Source: Marsupella aquatica
Lineage: Eukaryota; Marchantiophyta
Length of the DNA: 64,000 nt
Assembly: GCA_973895155.1 (NCBI GenBank)
Contig: OZ316893.1
Coordinates: 17,236,001-17,300,000, forward strand
Reading direction: 5' to 3'
The translations under genes and the position numbers were made by a program. Below the pieces are notes generated by a model. The model did not search any database. It had not been told where the DNA came from and saw only the letters and a program-made list of their open reading frames with translations. Shown one piece after another: positions 11,314 to 21,386 of this stretch. Each line of letters opens with the position of its first letter. The first letter of the stretch is position 1.

Positions 11314-11645
11314 TGTTAAGGATTGCTCTTAGTCTTGTGACTCATAGGTTACGGCACTTAGGCTAACCACAGTTAGGATCTTAGCTGAGGTTAGATTAGT
11401 CGTGTGTGACCTTGTATATACCAGGGCTAGTGTAAGCCGCTGGTGTGTGGTGCTTACTCATTGTAATAGAGCAACTTGAGGAAGAGGGAGAGGATGGGTG
11501 TTCGTCTACTCTTGAAGTAAAGCTTGAGTGTTCGTGTGGACGTAGCCTTGGAGAAGAGGTGAACCACGTAGAGATTGTGTCGACTACGTGTGCATGGAAT
11601 GAGTCATGGTTGTATGGTCGTTGCGAATGACGTCTTAGTTCAACA
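11314..11645 (+). repeat. 3' LTR of copia B
   Basis: A 332-bp copy of the 5' LTR, followed directly by the TSD CATAC at 11646-11650. Confidence 0.95.
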
Positions 11646-12281
11646 CATACGTTGATAGTTAACTATAACAGCGAGTTATTCCGCATGACATCCCAGTCAG
11701 TGATGAAGAACAAATAGAGAAGGCACTATTAATCAACCTTCCACTTGGGCAACATAATACTCTGAGCACAGTACAGAAACATGAAGTTCATGAAATACTC
11801 TGAACTTATAGCTCACATGTTGCTAGCCGAGAGGCATCAGGAGTTACTCTTGAAGAACTCAAAGATGCAACCCTCGGGAACCCTGCCATCACCCCCAACC
11901 ACCAAGACAAACTTTGGACAGCCTTCCAGCAGCAGAGGAGGCCAACGGGGCGGCTCCAGCCACAACGATAGAGGAGGAAGACAATTTGGAGGCGGAAGAT
12001 CCAACTACCTCAGGGGGAGAGGCAGAGGCCGCGGAGCTGGAGGAGGCCGCGGACGAGGAAGATCAAGCTTCACCTACACCCGTGGAGGATCGGGAAGACC
12101 AGGACGACCAGCCCAACGGGGCAGTTCATCCCAACAATACTCAGGAAGACCCGCCGTGGAGTGCTTTTGATGCGGCGCCAAGGGCCACCCACAAAAACTG
12201 TGCCGCATACCGGCACACCTAGCAGAATTATACCAACATAGTAGAAATAATAGAACTCATGAGGCACATCATGGTACTTTT
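11646..12281 (+). pseudogene. Copia A gag, C-terminal half with zinc knuckle
   Basis: This continues the gag cut at 5929. After the TSD the text reads the second half of a copia gag (...KFMKYSELIAHMLLAERHQELLLKN), then a Gly/Arg-rich (RGRGRG) linker. It ends with a zinc knuckle CF.CGAKGHPQKLC in which one codon is TGA (12168-12170), probably from CGA (Arg). It carries frameshifts and stops near 11,715. It is cut at 12281 by the gypsy insertion. Confidence 0.75.
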
Positions 12282-15200
12282 TGTGGTGCGTCCCATGGCT
12301 CCCTAAACCCAAGAAACCCCCCAGCTCAAGCCGATTCCCGCAGGTTTCGTGCTTGGCGAGGCCGTTTCCGCGGCTTAGCGGCATGGGACGCTGCTAACCT
12401 TCTACTACTACTATTAACATTTTACACACATATACTGGACAGATCCTTCATCGGGTCATGAGATACGTAGCCGGCCTAATATAGGCCTTCCCCTGTCTTC
12501 CCCTGTCTTCCTGTTAGGTATGTTTGGATTCCGCCGCCGGAATGATCCCCAATAGGCTTGGTTAAGCCGCTAAGACCTCTCTCAGCTCGACACATCCAAC
12601 TCTCACTCCCCTGCTTACTTTCCTTCCTTCTGTTGATGTGGGCACTCTTCACACAAGTTAATGCGACACACAAATAGCAAAATGACTCATTCTGACTGAG
12701 TCATACCATGCACTTGCCATACAAACAGTACATCTCATACACAAGTTCTGCGAACTAAGCCGTGAGGCCAACTCTATTCAGCTCTTAGGCATGAGGAAAC
12801 ATGAATATACACAAGGGTCACTGTATGACTAACCGAGAGCTTCTCGTACTACTTGATCCCAGCCCGGCTGGTGCAAACTAAAAACTTGCTAAAGAAGAGG
12901 CCCTGAGCTCCCCGCTGCCCAGGTACTTATCCTGGTAGTGGATCCGCCATTCTTTGCATCGTAAGCCTAATCTACCTGACAGTAATCTACTTGCCCGAAT
13001 CTACCTATGTACAGCAAGGCAGGAGCACAAGTGTTGCTCCTACCAGTGGGACCGCAATCCCACTAAGCTAAGTGTCAGGGCCGCTCTTGGTTCTGATCCT
13101 AATCCTAAACGTGGAGATCCGCGCCCGCCCTGCCCACTCACGCCTCCTCCCTCCACGTCCGCCCTCCCTAAAAGGAACGGCGCCCTTGCACCGTCACGAC
13201 ACCGGTGGTGGATCCTCAATGGACGCCCCCAACACTTCCTCCTCAGCCACTGCCGTTGGCCCGCCTACTGACAGATTACCTGCCCTTGACCGAGTCAACT
13301 CTCCATCGGCCTGACTGGGTCCACCTTCGGCTTCAACCTCGACACCGGCCTCGGCAATACCCACGGCTTCGGCTTCAGCCACTCCCTCGGCTTCGGCCAC
13401 TCCCACGGCTTCGGCCTCCCCTTCCCCTAGGGTAGTTGGATCCTTAGCCGTGACCCTGTCTGGGGTCGGTGCTGGGTCTACCTCCTTGATCACCACGGCC
13501 TGTGAAGTCGTATTACTCCTTGACCCTGGAGGTTTCCGCTTCTTCTTCGTTGGTGGCTCGGCAGCTGGTCCCTTCCCCTTCCCACTTACTTCCGGCACTG
13601 GTGCAGTTGACGCGGCTTGTCCTTCGGCAATTACCACCCCTGGTAACTGGTTTGTCCCAACGGGAGATGGACCTGCTGCAGCTAAGCATTTAAATACTGC
13701 GGCTTGTTTCTTCAGCCACTCTGTTTGGTTGTCGGCCCGCCGCTGTAGGTTCTCCATCTTCCTCGTGATTTCCTCCAACTCCTCTTGGGTTTCATCCAGG
13801 TCCTTACGTGCCCCCTCCAGCTCGTTTTTGGCCTCCTCCTGCTCCCTGTGGGCTTCCTCCAATTCCTTCTTCAAGGTAGCCCTCTCCTCCTGGGTTGCTC
13901 TTAGCTCCTTGTCGAGCTCTGCAATGATGACAGACTCCATCTGGTTCATCTTGGCGTAAGTCTGTTCGAGCATCTCGTCCTTCTCCCTTAGGTCGGCCTT
14001 GAAGCTGGCCGTCAGGGACGCAAGCTCCTGCTGCAGCGCCATAATCCCTTGATAGGATTTCCCTAACTCGACCTCCTTCTGCTCAAGGGCTCCGCGGATT
14101 TTCTCGAGCTCCCCTTTCAACGCCCATTCCTTTCTTTGGGTCTCCGCCATGGCCCGGCTGTTGGCTGTTATGTGGGCCTCCTCTGTATTCTTCAGTTCTT
14201 GCTTCCACTTCTCCCTCTCTTTGATCGTGTCGGCCAACTCTTCCTGCGTCTGAGTCAGTTTATCCTTGATATTCTGATTATCAGCCTGCGCGGTGTCCAA
14301 CTGCCCCTGCATGATGTTCAGCTCATGTCATTTAATCCGCAGTTCATCTTGGGCTTTCTTGGCCGCCCTTAGATCTTCAATCTCGGCTCCCATCCTCCTA
14401 AGCCGCCGAATGACCTCGTCCTTCTTGCTTCTCTCTAAAGCCACCGCTTCTTCTAATTGGTGCTTCTCCAACTGCTCCCTATGGAAAAAGGGTCCTATCT
14501 CCAACTCCTCTCCAAAGATGCCGAGCGCAAGTTCCCCACACATCTCACCATACTCCATGGCTCTATTCTTAGCGTAGGTGGAGTAAGTAGAAGTGATCGG
14601 CATCGCCCATCGTGGCCTCTGCTCCCAAGCCGTCCTGCGGATCTCTTCAATTGTGGCTAGAGGTTTGCTTCCTTTTTCGGCTAGCCGCCTGATGTCCTCC
14701 GGCCAATCTCCTCCTGGTAAATCCTTTTCCTTAGCCAGGGCGGCCTCTTCCTCCTGCTTGATTCGCTCCTGAAATTCCTGCACCGTCTGTTTTATGCCGT
14801 CGAAGCTCGGGGGAGCAACATCTGGTGGGGGAGACTCAGGGCTACTCTGCTGGTTGGGGTCCCCTCGCACTACCCTTGGAAGTGTGGGGACAAACCGGCC
14901 ACAGGTCCTTACTCCTGGAACGTGATGGTCCGACCCATAGCCGGAATTATCATGGCTGCAGTCCTCCACTGCCTCCTCTACCTCTTGGACGTCCGGCTTC
15001 TCCCTCTCCTCTTCGTCGGTAGGAGCTTCAGGCAATTCTGCCTCAGATTCGGAGCTTGAGGTTCCCACGTACATTCGAACACCTGGCTTGGATTCCGGCC
15101 TGATTCTCTCCTTGTTTCCAGCAAAGGGGTTTTCTCTTGTGAGCCGGTGTAGGCCTACCTCTGTAGTAGTGTCCTGCATTGTTGCCGTTGCCGTTGTTGT

Positions 15201-16926
15201 TGCCGATGCCGATTTCTTTTCTTTCTCCAGTAGTTTCAGCAGACTCTGCATGCCTGGTTGCTGCATCGGCAAGTCTTCCTTCCTGGGCCTAAACACCTGC
15301 TCGATCGTAGGACTAACAGGTGGTTGAGGCTTCTCAGCCAACGGCCTCGGCGTTGGAGCTTCCTCGGGTGCCCTTACCTGCAGGGGAAGTACCGGGGCAA
15401 AAGTCTGACTTCTGGCATACCGGCACAACAGCGGCATGTGATAGCCAAGCCGCGACACGCTCCCCATGCCGATTACCTGCTGCTCCTCCTTTAAGATCTT
15501 CTTCAATTGGTTGAGGAGGTACCCGTTGTAGTCCCGGCTTGGGTCTGGCCTTTCTGCCAGATAGACCTGTGCCTTGCCGATCTCTGCCCTTGATAAGTTA
15601 CAATGCATGGTCACCCGCAAGAAGTCGATCATCTCTCCTATGTGCGGGTTGGTGCAGGTGTTCCGGAAGAAGCCATTCTTCGTTGATGGCCCGGGGAACG
15701 ACCGGAACTCCTTGTCAGGCAAGGTCTTCCTGGTATCAACTTTGGTCTTATTGCCTATCGGCAGGCCAAACACTTCGGCAATTACCTTGGGAGTAAGATA
15801 GAAATCCTTCCCATATATCCTCGTGCAATTGGTCTCGGGTTCCCATGACCCCACGAATTCTAATAGGTCTGACTCCGGTACCTCCGGCTTCAGCCATGGT
15901 AATCTTACAAAGGCCTCCAAGCCGGATCCGGCCATGAAGCCTTGGTACTTCTTGGTCTGCATGGCCGTAAAGCATGCATCCTCCTCCCGTGCAAAATGTA
16001 GTTGCACCTCCACCGGTAGGGTTGCCGCCCAGCCCTTCCAGGTGTCATCCCTGGTTGGAATGGCCTTGATGGGATCGACCTCCTCCTCTTCGGCTTCTCC
16101 CTGCCTCCTGCTCTGCTGCTCGGCTGGCTTCTTTGGTGCCGCCGACCTCGTTCTTTTTGCCGGGGTGGCTTCATCGTTGACGGCTCCCTTCCTCTTCATC
16201 TCTGCTGCCGTGGAGGTTTCTCCTAGCACCGTTGCCTGGGTCCACCTTTCCGTGCTACCCTTTAATTCCCAGTGTATGTCGTTGCAGTTCTTGATGGCCT
16301 CTCGGATGCCGACGACGCTGTCTTTGCAAAATAGAAGATCGTCGAGTTGATTGGAAGTAGGCGTCCACAGGAACTCGTCCTTGATGAGTTCGCCTCCTAA
16401 GAAAGCCGTCTTCTGCAGCTCCCACAATCGAGCGAGCTCCTGCCGTTCTCGAGCTGCCCTTTCTGACTCCTTGTCCTTGTAAGTCTTGATGTACTCAGTT
16501 GCCCGTTCGAACAGGCATCCCCAGAAATGTGCCGCTTGATTGACGTTGCTCATACCCTCCTTAGGTTGATCGTCGGTATCTACTCTCTCCCCGAGTGCTT
16601 GCCTAAGCAGCTGACAGTAGTTGGCCTCCCGTAGTCGTCTGCCTAGTTCGTGCTCGCAAATGAGCCACCATCTCCTGCAAGCGCTCCTTACCCCTCTCCT
16701 CTGCCGGTCCTTCTTCCCGTTGATCCTTCCTAGCCGCCGACGCTTAACGCGCCCTAACCCTAATCGGGTTTTCACCCTTAGCCTTACCTCCGGCCTCTGC
16801 CCGGGTTCCATGGTTGCCCCTAATTGTTTATATTTTCCTTGTTTTGTCACTATACTAAGGTGTTCCTAGGGTGCCTTCCTGCTTTACCCACTTAACCGGC
16901 CGAGTGATTCCTATCTAGGCATCACA
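12282..16926 (-). repeat. 3' LTR of the gypsy element, 4645 bp
   Basis: On the minus strand it runs TGTGATGCCTAGATAGG...GACGCACCACA. The first 3.7 kb holds the U3 reading frame. The last 0.9 kb (12282-13193) is non-coding and should hold the promoter, RNA start and polyadenylation signals. It is 24 bp shorter than the 5' LTR. Confidence 0.93.
13194..16850 (-). pseudogene. U3 ORF, copy in the 3' LTR (1218 codons, one stop)
   Basis: This is the same protein as at 24378-28058, here broken by one TGA at 14328-14330 where the other LTR has CGA (Arg). It lacks 8 residues of the C-terminal VAEAE-type repeat. Because it lies downstream of pol on the genomic RNA, this is the copy that could be translated as a third gene. 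It continues to TGA at 13194 with an Ala/Glu/Val-rich tail. See the other copy for domains. Confidence 0.8.
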
Positions 16927-19900
16927 TAGCTCCCCACTTAATTGTGAAGCGTCCTCGCGAACAACTTCATCTTCGTCCATATAGTATTTCTTGAGGCGGT
17001 CATAATGGATGCGAACTGGATATACCTCTCCCGTAATGTTGGCCAATTGTACGGAGCCATTGGGGAACATCATGGTTACTCTAAAGGGTCCTAACCAGCG
17101 AGTGTAAAGCTTTCCTGGAAACCTACTATACCTACTGTCATAAAGTAGCACAAGATCACCGGTATGAATACTAACTACTTTTAACCTTTTATCATACTGC
17201 TGCTTCATGATATTCTGTCTATATTCTACTCTCTCGGCTGAAATCATTCTCGCTTCCTCTAAAGCTTCTAACCTATATTCTCGCTCCTTTAGGCTCTCCT
17301 CCGCTGAGGCTCTTTCCTCAATTGTAACTTGAAATGTCGGTATCTCAAGTTGCATGGGTACCAGGGCTTCTTGTCCAAAGGTTAAGAAGAAGGGTGTATG
17401 ACCGGTAGTGGATTTATAGGCAAGATTGTAAGCAAAAACAACAGCAAACAATTTATCATCCCAATCGAGTTTGTTCTGAGCTACTGTCTTGTTCAATATC
17501 TTTCCTATGATCCCGTTTGCTCGTTCTGTCAACCCGTTTGCCTTTGGATGGTAGGGAGTAGTAGGCCTATGTTTAACTAAATACTGCTCAATTAAATGAC
17601 TAATTATATCATTCAAAAAATGGGTTCCTCTATCACTAACTAATTCTAGGGGTGCTCCATACCTGGTGAAGATCTGCTCATACATGAATCTAGCCGTAGT
17701 AATTGCATCATCCTTCGTTGTTGGTCTGGCCTCTACCCATTTAGTTGCATAATCCGTAGCCAGGATTATGTACTTGTTCCGTCGAGGGTGGGTCAGTGGT
17801 TTCAGAGGTCCAATGTAATCAATACCCCACTTCTCGAATGGTGCCAGAGGTAGAATAGGGTGCAGTGGATGCCTGGTGGACGCCCTTGGTCCTCCCGCTC
17901 GTTGACAAGGATCGCATTGTTTGATAAACTGATAGACATCTTTGTGCAAGGTGGGCCACCAGTAACCGGCATTTAATATCTTCTTAGACGTGGTTACTGG
18001 GGCAAAATGTCCTCCGGCCTCCTCTCCATGCATGGCCCGTAGGACTCGTTTTACCTCTCTCTTTTCCAAACACCTTTGAATCGTGCCGTTGATTCCATGC
18101 TTGTGCAGTATGCCTTTAATGCACTGATACTGTCTGACCTTCCGCACAAAGACTGCGGCTTGCTCTCGGCTTAATCCTGGCTGTAATCTGGAAGTGCTGA
18201 GAAATTGTAAAATCTCAGGGTACCATGTACCAGCTATTTCCACAACGAATAGCTCCTCGTCGGGGAATCGATCATCGATGCAATCCGTGGCAGGTTTACC
18301 TGTGATCCTTGAAAAGAAGTCGGCATTGGCATGTAACTTTCCCGGCTTGATCCTCAGCTCATAGTCAAACTCCTGTAATAGCAAAATCCATCTTGCTACT
18401 CTGCCTGTAAGGTCCGGCTTATTGACTAGGTACTTCAAACTTTCATGATCAGTATGAAAGATTACCTTGTACCCTAGTAAATAATGCCTAAACTTTTTAC
18501 AAGAATAAATGACTCCTAATGCTTCTCTTTCCGTGGTAGAGTAGTTCCGTTCGGCATCGGCAAGCTGACGGCTTGCGAAGTATATGGGATGGTCCCTTCC
18601 TTTCTCATCCAACTGACTTAGTACTAAGCCAATACAGAAGCCCGAGACATCTACAAAAACATGAAAATCTTTGTTCCAGTCCGGTGCTATCATGACTGGG
18701 GCCTCTACTAACATCTGCTTCAATTCTACCACCGCTGTGACTCGTTTGGGTGTGGGTTCGAAGTCTGCTCCTGCCTTGAGCATATTGGTTAATGGTAAAG
18801 CCAGCTTGGCAAAATCCTTGATGAACCGGCGATAGTAACCAATGCATCCCAAGAAGGATCTTACATCCTTTATGTTCTTAGGTTGCATGATATCTAGCCA
18901 TACTGCTAGCTTACCTTTGTCAATCTCAATGCCCTTCCTTGATACCTTGTGACCTAGTAGCACCCCCTCGGTTACTGCAAAAAAACATTTATCTGGGTGT
19001 AACTTGAGACCCACCTCTCTACATCTCATGAAGGTTTTCCTGAGGTATTTAGCATGTTTCGATGCCTTCCCGAATACTGCAAAGTCATCAATGAAGATTT
19101 CCATGAACTTTCTCAAGTAATCATGAAAAATGTTCACCATTAATCGTTGGAACATAGCTGGTGCGTTGCAGAGTCCAAACGGCATACGATTGAAGACATA
19201 GATCCCCCATTCCGTGATGAAGGTCGTCTTGATTTGGTCTTCCTGCCGAATCCTGATTTGGTTATAACCAGAGTATCCATCCATGAATGAATATAGTTCA
19301 TGACTGGCTACCATGTCTAGTACCATATCAGTAAACGGTAAAGGAAAATGGTCTTTTAATGTTGCTTCATTCAGCTTCCTGTAATCCTGACAAACCCGGA
19401 TCTTGGGTTTACCATCGGGTCCAGCTTTCTTGGGAACTATCACAATTGGAGACACCCAGTCTGAATGCAGGACTGGAGTGATGAATCCAGCTTCCACTAG
19501 TTTGTCGATTTCTGTTTTGACCAGCAGGGAATACTTCGGGTTCATCCTTCGAATTGGTTGTCGAAATGATTTGGCTCCTAACATGAGATCAATTCGATGT
19601 TCCCCTAGTGTTGGATCTACTCCCTTTAGATCTTGGTGACTCCATGCAAACACATCCTGAAATTCAATCAATAAGTCACTGATCTCTTTCTCGAGCTCAG
19701 GTGCTAGGTTTCTCCCTAAGTTCAGTTCTCTTCCCTCTCCTAAGTCGAGCTTCCGATATTGCCGTGCTTGGATCATATTAATCTGCTTCTTCAAATTCGG
19801 GTCCAGTTCGGCTTCCAGTCTCTCTAATCTCATACCTCCATAAACTGGGATCTCGGCTGGACTAGCCGAGTCGGTCCCTTCCTTGGTGTCCATAGATTGT

Positions 19901-20181
19901 CCCCTTACCGGTCTATTCGGTTTTGAATTAGTGGTTGGCTCCCCTTCCTGCCTTGGCTCTAGATCGTGTCTGTCCATCTCATCCACCTCTTGCTCCTGAG
20001 AGTTAGGCCGCTGTGCTCTCTCGGCTTCTAATAGGGCCTCAATTTGTTCTGCCCTCGTAATCGGCTTGTATGCCGATCCCTTGGTATTTAATTCCTTGCC
20101 GATGATCGATGGCGTTGTGGACCCCGTCGGCTCTGCCACAACGCCTGCAGAAAATCCACTGTCCCTGCTACTGCTCCCCAC
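16915..20181 (-). CDS. Gypsy pol: RT, RNase H, integrase (1088 aa, open)
   Basis: This polyprotein makes and inserts the DNA copy of the element. Numbering is from the start of the open frame. RT begins around 250 (IRVCQDYRKLN), with catalytic Asp 301 in FMDGYSGYNQI and FIDD at 363-366 in place of the common YVDD/YIDD. RNase H has VDVSG (Asp 511) and HTDHESLKYL (Asp 578). The integrase zinc region has His 719/725 and Cys 756/759, and its core has Asp 788 (IDYIG), Asp 850 (SDRG) and Glu 886 (TERANG). There is no chromodomain. There is no ATG at the start: the frame overlaps protease by 94 nt and lies at -1, so ribosomal frameshifting is likely. The stop TAG (16915-16917) lies 10-12 nt inside the 3' LTR. 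No nonsense codon was seen, so this gene may be functional. Confidence 0.93.
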   Translation of the reverse strand: MGSSSRDSGFSAGVVAEPTGSTTPSIIGKELNTKGSAYKPITRAEQIEALLEAERAQRPNSQEQEVDEMDRHDLEPRQEGEPTTNSKPNRPVRGQSMDTKEGTDSASPAEIPVYGGMRLERLEAELDPNLKKQINMIQARQYRKLDLGEGRELNLGRNLAPELEKEISDLLIEFQDVFAWSHQDLKGVDPTLGEHRIDLMLGAKSFRQPIRRMNPKYSLLVKTEIDKLVEAGFITPVLHSDWVSPIVIVPKKAGPDGKPKIRVCQDYRKLNEATLKDHFPLPFTDMVLDMVASHELYSFMDGYSGYNQIRIRQEDQIKTTFITEWGIYVFNRMPFGLCNAPAMFQRLMVNIFHDYLRKFMEIFIDDFAVFGKASKHAKYLRKTFMRCREVGLKLHPDKCFFAVTEGVLLGHKVSRKGIEIDKGKLAVWLDIMQPKNIKDVRSFLGCIGYYRRFIKDFAKLALPLTNMLKAGADFEPTPKRVTAVVELKQMLVEAPVMIAPDWNKDFHVFVDVSGFCIGLVLSQLDEKGRDHPIYFASRQLADAERNYSTTEREALGVIYSCKKFRHYLLGYKVIFHTDHESLKYLVNKPDLTGRVARWILLLQEFDYELRIKPGKLHANADFFSRITGKPATDCIDDRFPDEELFVVEIAGTWYPEILQFLSTSRLQPGLSREQAAVFVRKVRQYQCIKGILHKHGINGTIQRCLEKREVKRVLRAMHGEEAGGHFAPVTTSKKILNAGYWWPTLHKDVYQFIKQCDPCQRAGGPRASTRHPLHPILPLAPFEKWGIDYIGPLKPLTHPRRNKYIILATDYATKWVEARPTTKDDAITTARFMYEQIFTRYGAPLELVSDRGTHFLNDIISHLIEQYLVKHRPTTPYHPKANGLTERANGIIGKILNKTVAQNKLDWDDKLFAVVFAYNLAYKSTTGHTPFFLTFGQEALVPMQLEIPTFQVTIEERASAEESLKEREYRLEALEEARMISAERVEYRQNIMKQQYDKRLKVVSIHTGDLVLLYDSRYSRFPGKLYTRWLGPFRVTMMFPNGSVQLANITGEVYPVRIHYDRLKKYYMDEDEVVREDASQLSGELCDA
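16927..16940 (-). promoter_or_regulatory. Polypurine tract of the gypsy element
   Basis: On the minus strand, TAAGTGGGGAGCTA lies directly before the TGTGATG start of the 3' LTR, which is the position that primes plus-strand synthesis. Confidence 0.8.
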
Positions 20182-21098
20182 TTAGCCGTTTCATCCAATT
20201 GGTCTACATCCTTTACTTCCTCCGGAATTGCAGCTAAAAAGGTGGATTCTATTGTAAAGCAGTCCTCGACCTCTTCGTCTTCTTCTTCCAAGTCACCTTC
20301 CATTGGTTCTTGCCATAATCCGCTGGGGGGTACCTCTGGTCCAAAGACACCTTCTTCGGTTAGGTTAGTGAGGCATTCTAACCAACGTACTTCATCGGCT
20401 GACTCCAGTCCACTATCGTACCCATCTACTTCCCTTATGCTTTTCCTACGGTCATCCTTAGTGTCCCAGGATACCGTGATAGAGGGGGTCCCGAAAGTGA
20501 ACTGCTTTTTACCCCAATCTTCTATTACCTCGGCTAGGTACAGCCATGGCCTACCAATCAATAGCCGGAATGACGTAGGATTTACCGGCTTCATTACTAC
20601 ATAGTTAATGCTAAAGAAGATACCTCTTATCTCTGTCTTGATGCCGGTTAACACTCCCGTCGGAATGACCTGATATCCATTGGCCATGTTCAACACTCTT
20701 CCAGTCATCTCCGGTGTTAGACCCCACCCTTTTGCTGTTGAATCAATCATAATACATACCCCTGATCCTCCATCGATGGGTACCCGTAGTAATAATTCTC
20801 CTTGAATCATTAATGGTAATGCTGGGGCTCCTTGATCTTCTTCTATCATTAGTACGTCGGATCTGGTTGCTACCTTGGGTAATCTCGGCTTGCCGAGAAT
20901 AGCCTTCCTTAATTGCTTCCGGAAGTACGGACTATTTTTCAATAGTTGACCTACTGTTGCCGAGACTCTAGATTCTAGTACATCTTTAGCCAGGTCATAG
21001 GGAACAATCGGCTTCTCTTCTGGTGGTGTTTCCGTCTTGGATTCGGCCAGTTTTGCCACGCTAGTCTCCACAGCTGTTGGGTCTTCCGAAGCAAACAA
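20088..21098 (-). CDS. Gypsy protease region
   Basis: This 336-codon frame contains an aspartic protease (retropepsin) that cuts Gag and Pol. The region ALPLMIQGELLLRVPIDGGSG places the active Asp at about residue 109, followed by Gly-Gly. The rest resembles the beta-rich pepsin-like fold followed by an acidic linker (EEEDEEVEDC). The frame has the same phase as gag but is separated from it by an AT-rich spacer with stops. There is no convincing ATG at the 5' end, so translation as a fusion to Gag is likely. It overlaps pol in the -1 frame. Confidence 0.8.
   Translation of the reverse strand: MFASEDPTAVETSVAKLAESKTETPPEEKPIVPYDLAKDVLESRVSATVGQLLKNSPYFRKQLRKAILGKPRLPKVATRSDVLMIEEDQGAPALPLMIQGELLLRVPIDGGSGVCIMIDSTAKGWGLTPEMTGRVLNMANGYQVIPTGVLTGIKTEIRGIFFSINYVVMKPVNPTSFRLLIGRPWLYLAEVIEDWGKKQFTFGTPSITVSWDTKDDRRKSIREVDGYDSGLESADEVRWLECLTNLTEEGVFGPEVPPSGLWQEPMEGDLEEEDEEVEDCFTIESTFLAAIPEEVKDVDQLDETAKWGAVAGTVDFLQALWQSRRGPQRHRSSARN
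20173..20184 (-). promoter_or_regulatory. Candidate central polypurine tract
   Basis: On the minus strand TAAGTGGGGAGC is identical over 12 nt to the terminal polypurine tract at 16929-16940. It lies at the protease-pol overlap, 3.2 kb upstream. A second priming site in this position is known from some retroviruses and yeast Ty elements; here it is inferred from identity only. Confidence 0.45.
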
Positions 21099-21173
21099 TG
21101 CTTTTGCTCGTTTTACATCCTTGGCAATGGCTTCGGTATTCTCCAGGGCCCGGGGTCCTCACTTCTTTTCTTC

Positions 21174-21386
21174 CTACCCATCACGCGCGAATAAGTATAG
21201 GGTTTTTTTATTGGGTTTAGTGAAATACTTTTAAATTTTTGTTGAAGAACATTAGGGTTATTTTAATCCAATTTTGAGAATTATAATAATCATAGGGTTT
21301 TTTAAAATCAAATATGGGAATATTATTGGAATATTCCATTAAGTTAGGGGTAAAAAAATTCCTAAAAAAAACTTTATTGACTTAAC
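21174..21386 (-). other. AT-rich gag-protease spacer, possible intron
   Basis: A very AT-rich 213-nt stretch inside an otherwise balanced element separates gag from protease, which share one phase. It carries stops, including the gag stop at 21339. It has a GTTAAGT donor-like start at 21386 and a GGGTAG acceptor-like end at 21174, and 213 is a multiple of three. Removing it would join gag and protease in phase except for one TGA just after it. Repeated TAGGGTT-type words occur inside. It could instead be a small insertion. Confidence 0.4.

Larger units (their letters stand above)
5930..11645 (+). mobile_element. Copia retrotransposon B (Tork/Tnt1-like), complete, 5716 bp
   Basis: This copia element has both 332-bp LTRs and is flanked by the TSD CATAC (5925-5929 and 11646-11650). 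It has an initiator-tRNA-Met primer site, a gag-pol in one frame and a polypurine tract, in the order gag, protease, integrase, RT, RNase H. The LTRs are almost identical; I noticed one difference (ttagttgagg against ttagctgagg). The insertion is therefore young, although three TGA codons stop the polyprotein. A 100-N assembly gap and a LINE tail lie between primer site and gag, so the start of gag is lost. Confidence 0.93.

Noticed and set aside
13450-16350. Long plus-strand open frames across the gypsy LTRs (for example 13450-13959, 15823-16350 and their copies at 24553-25167, 27031-27558)
   Set aside because: They mirror the minus-strand U3 frame, have the Ser/Leu/Pro-rich look of reverse-complement shadows, and match no family.
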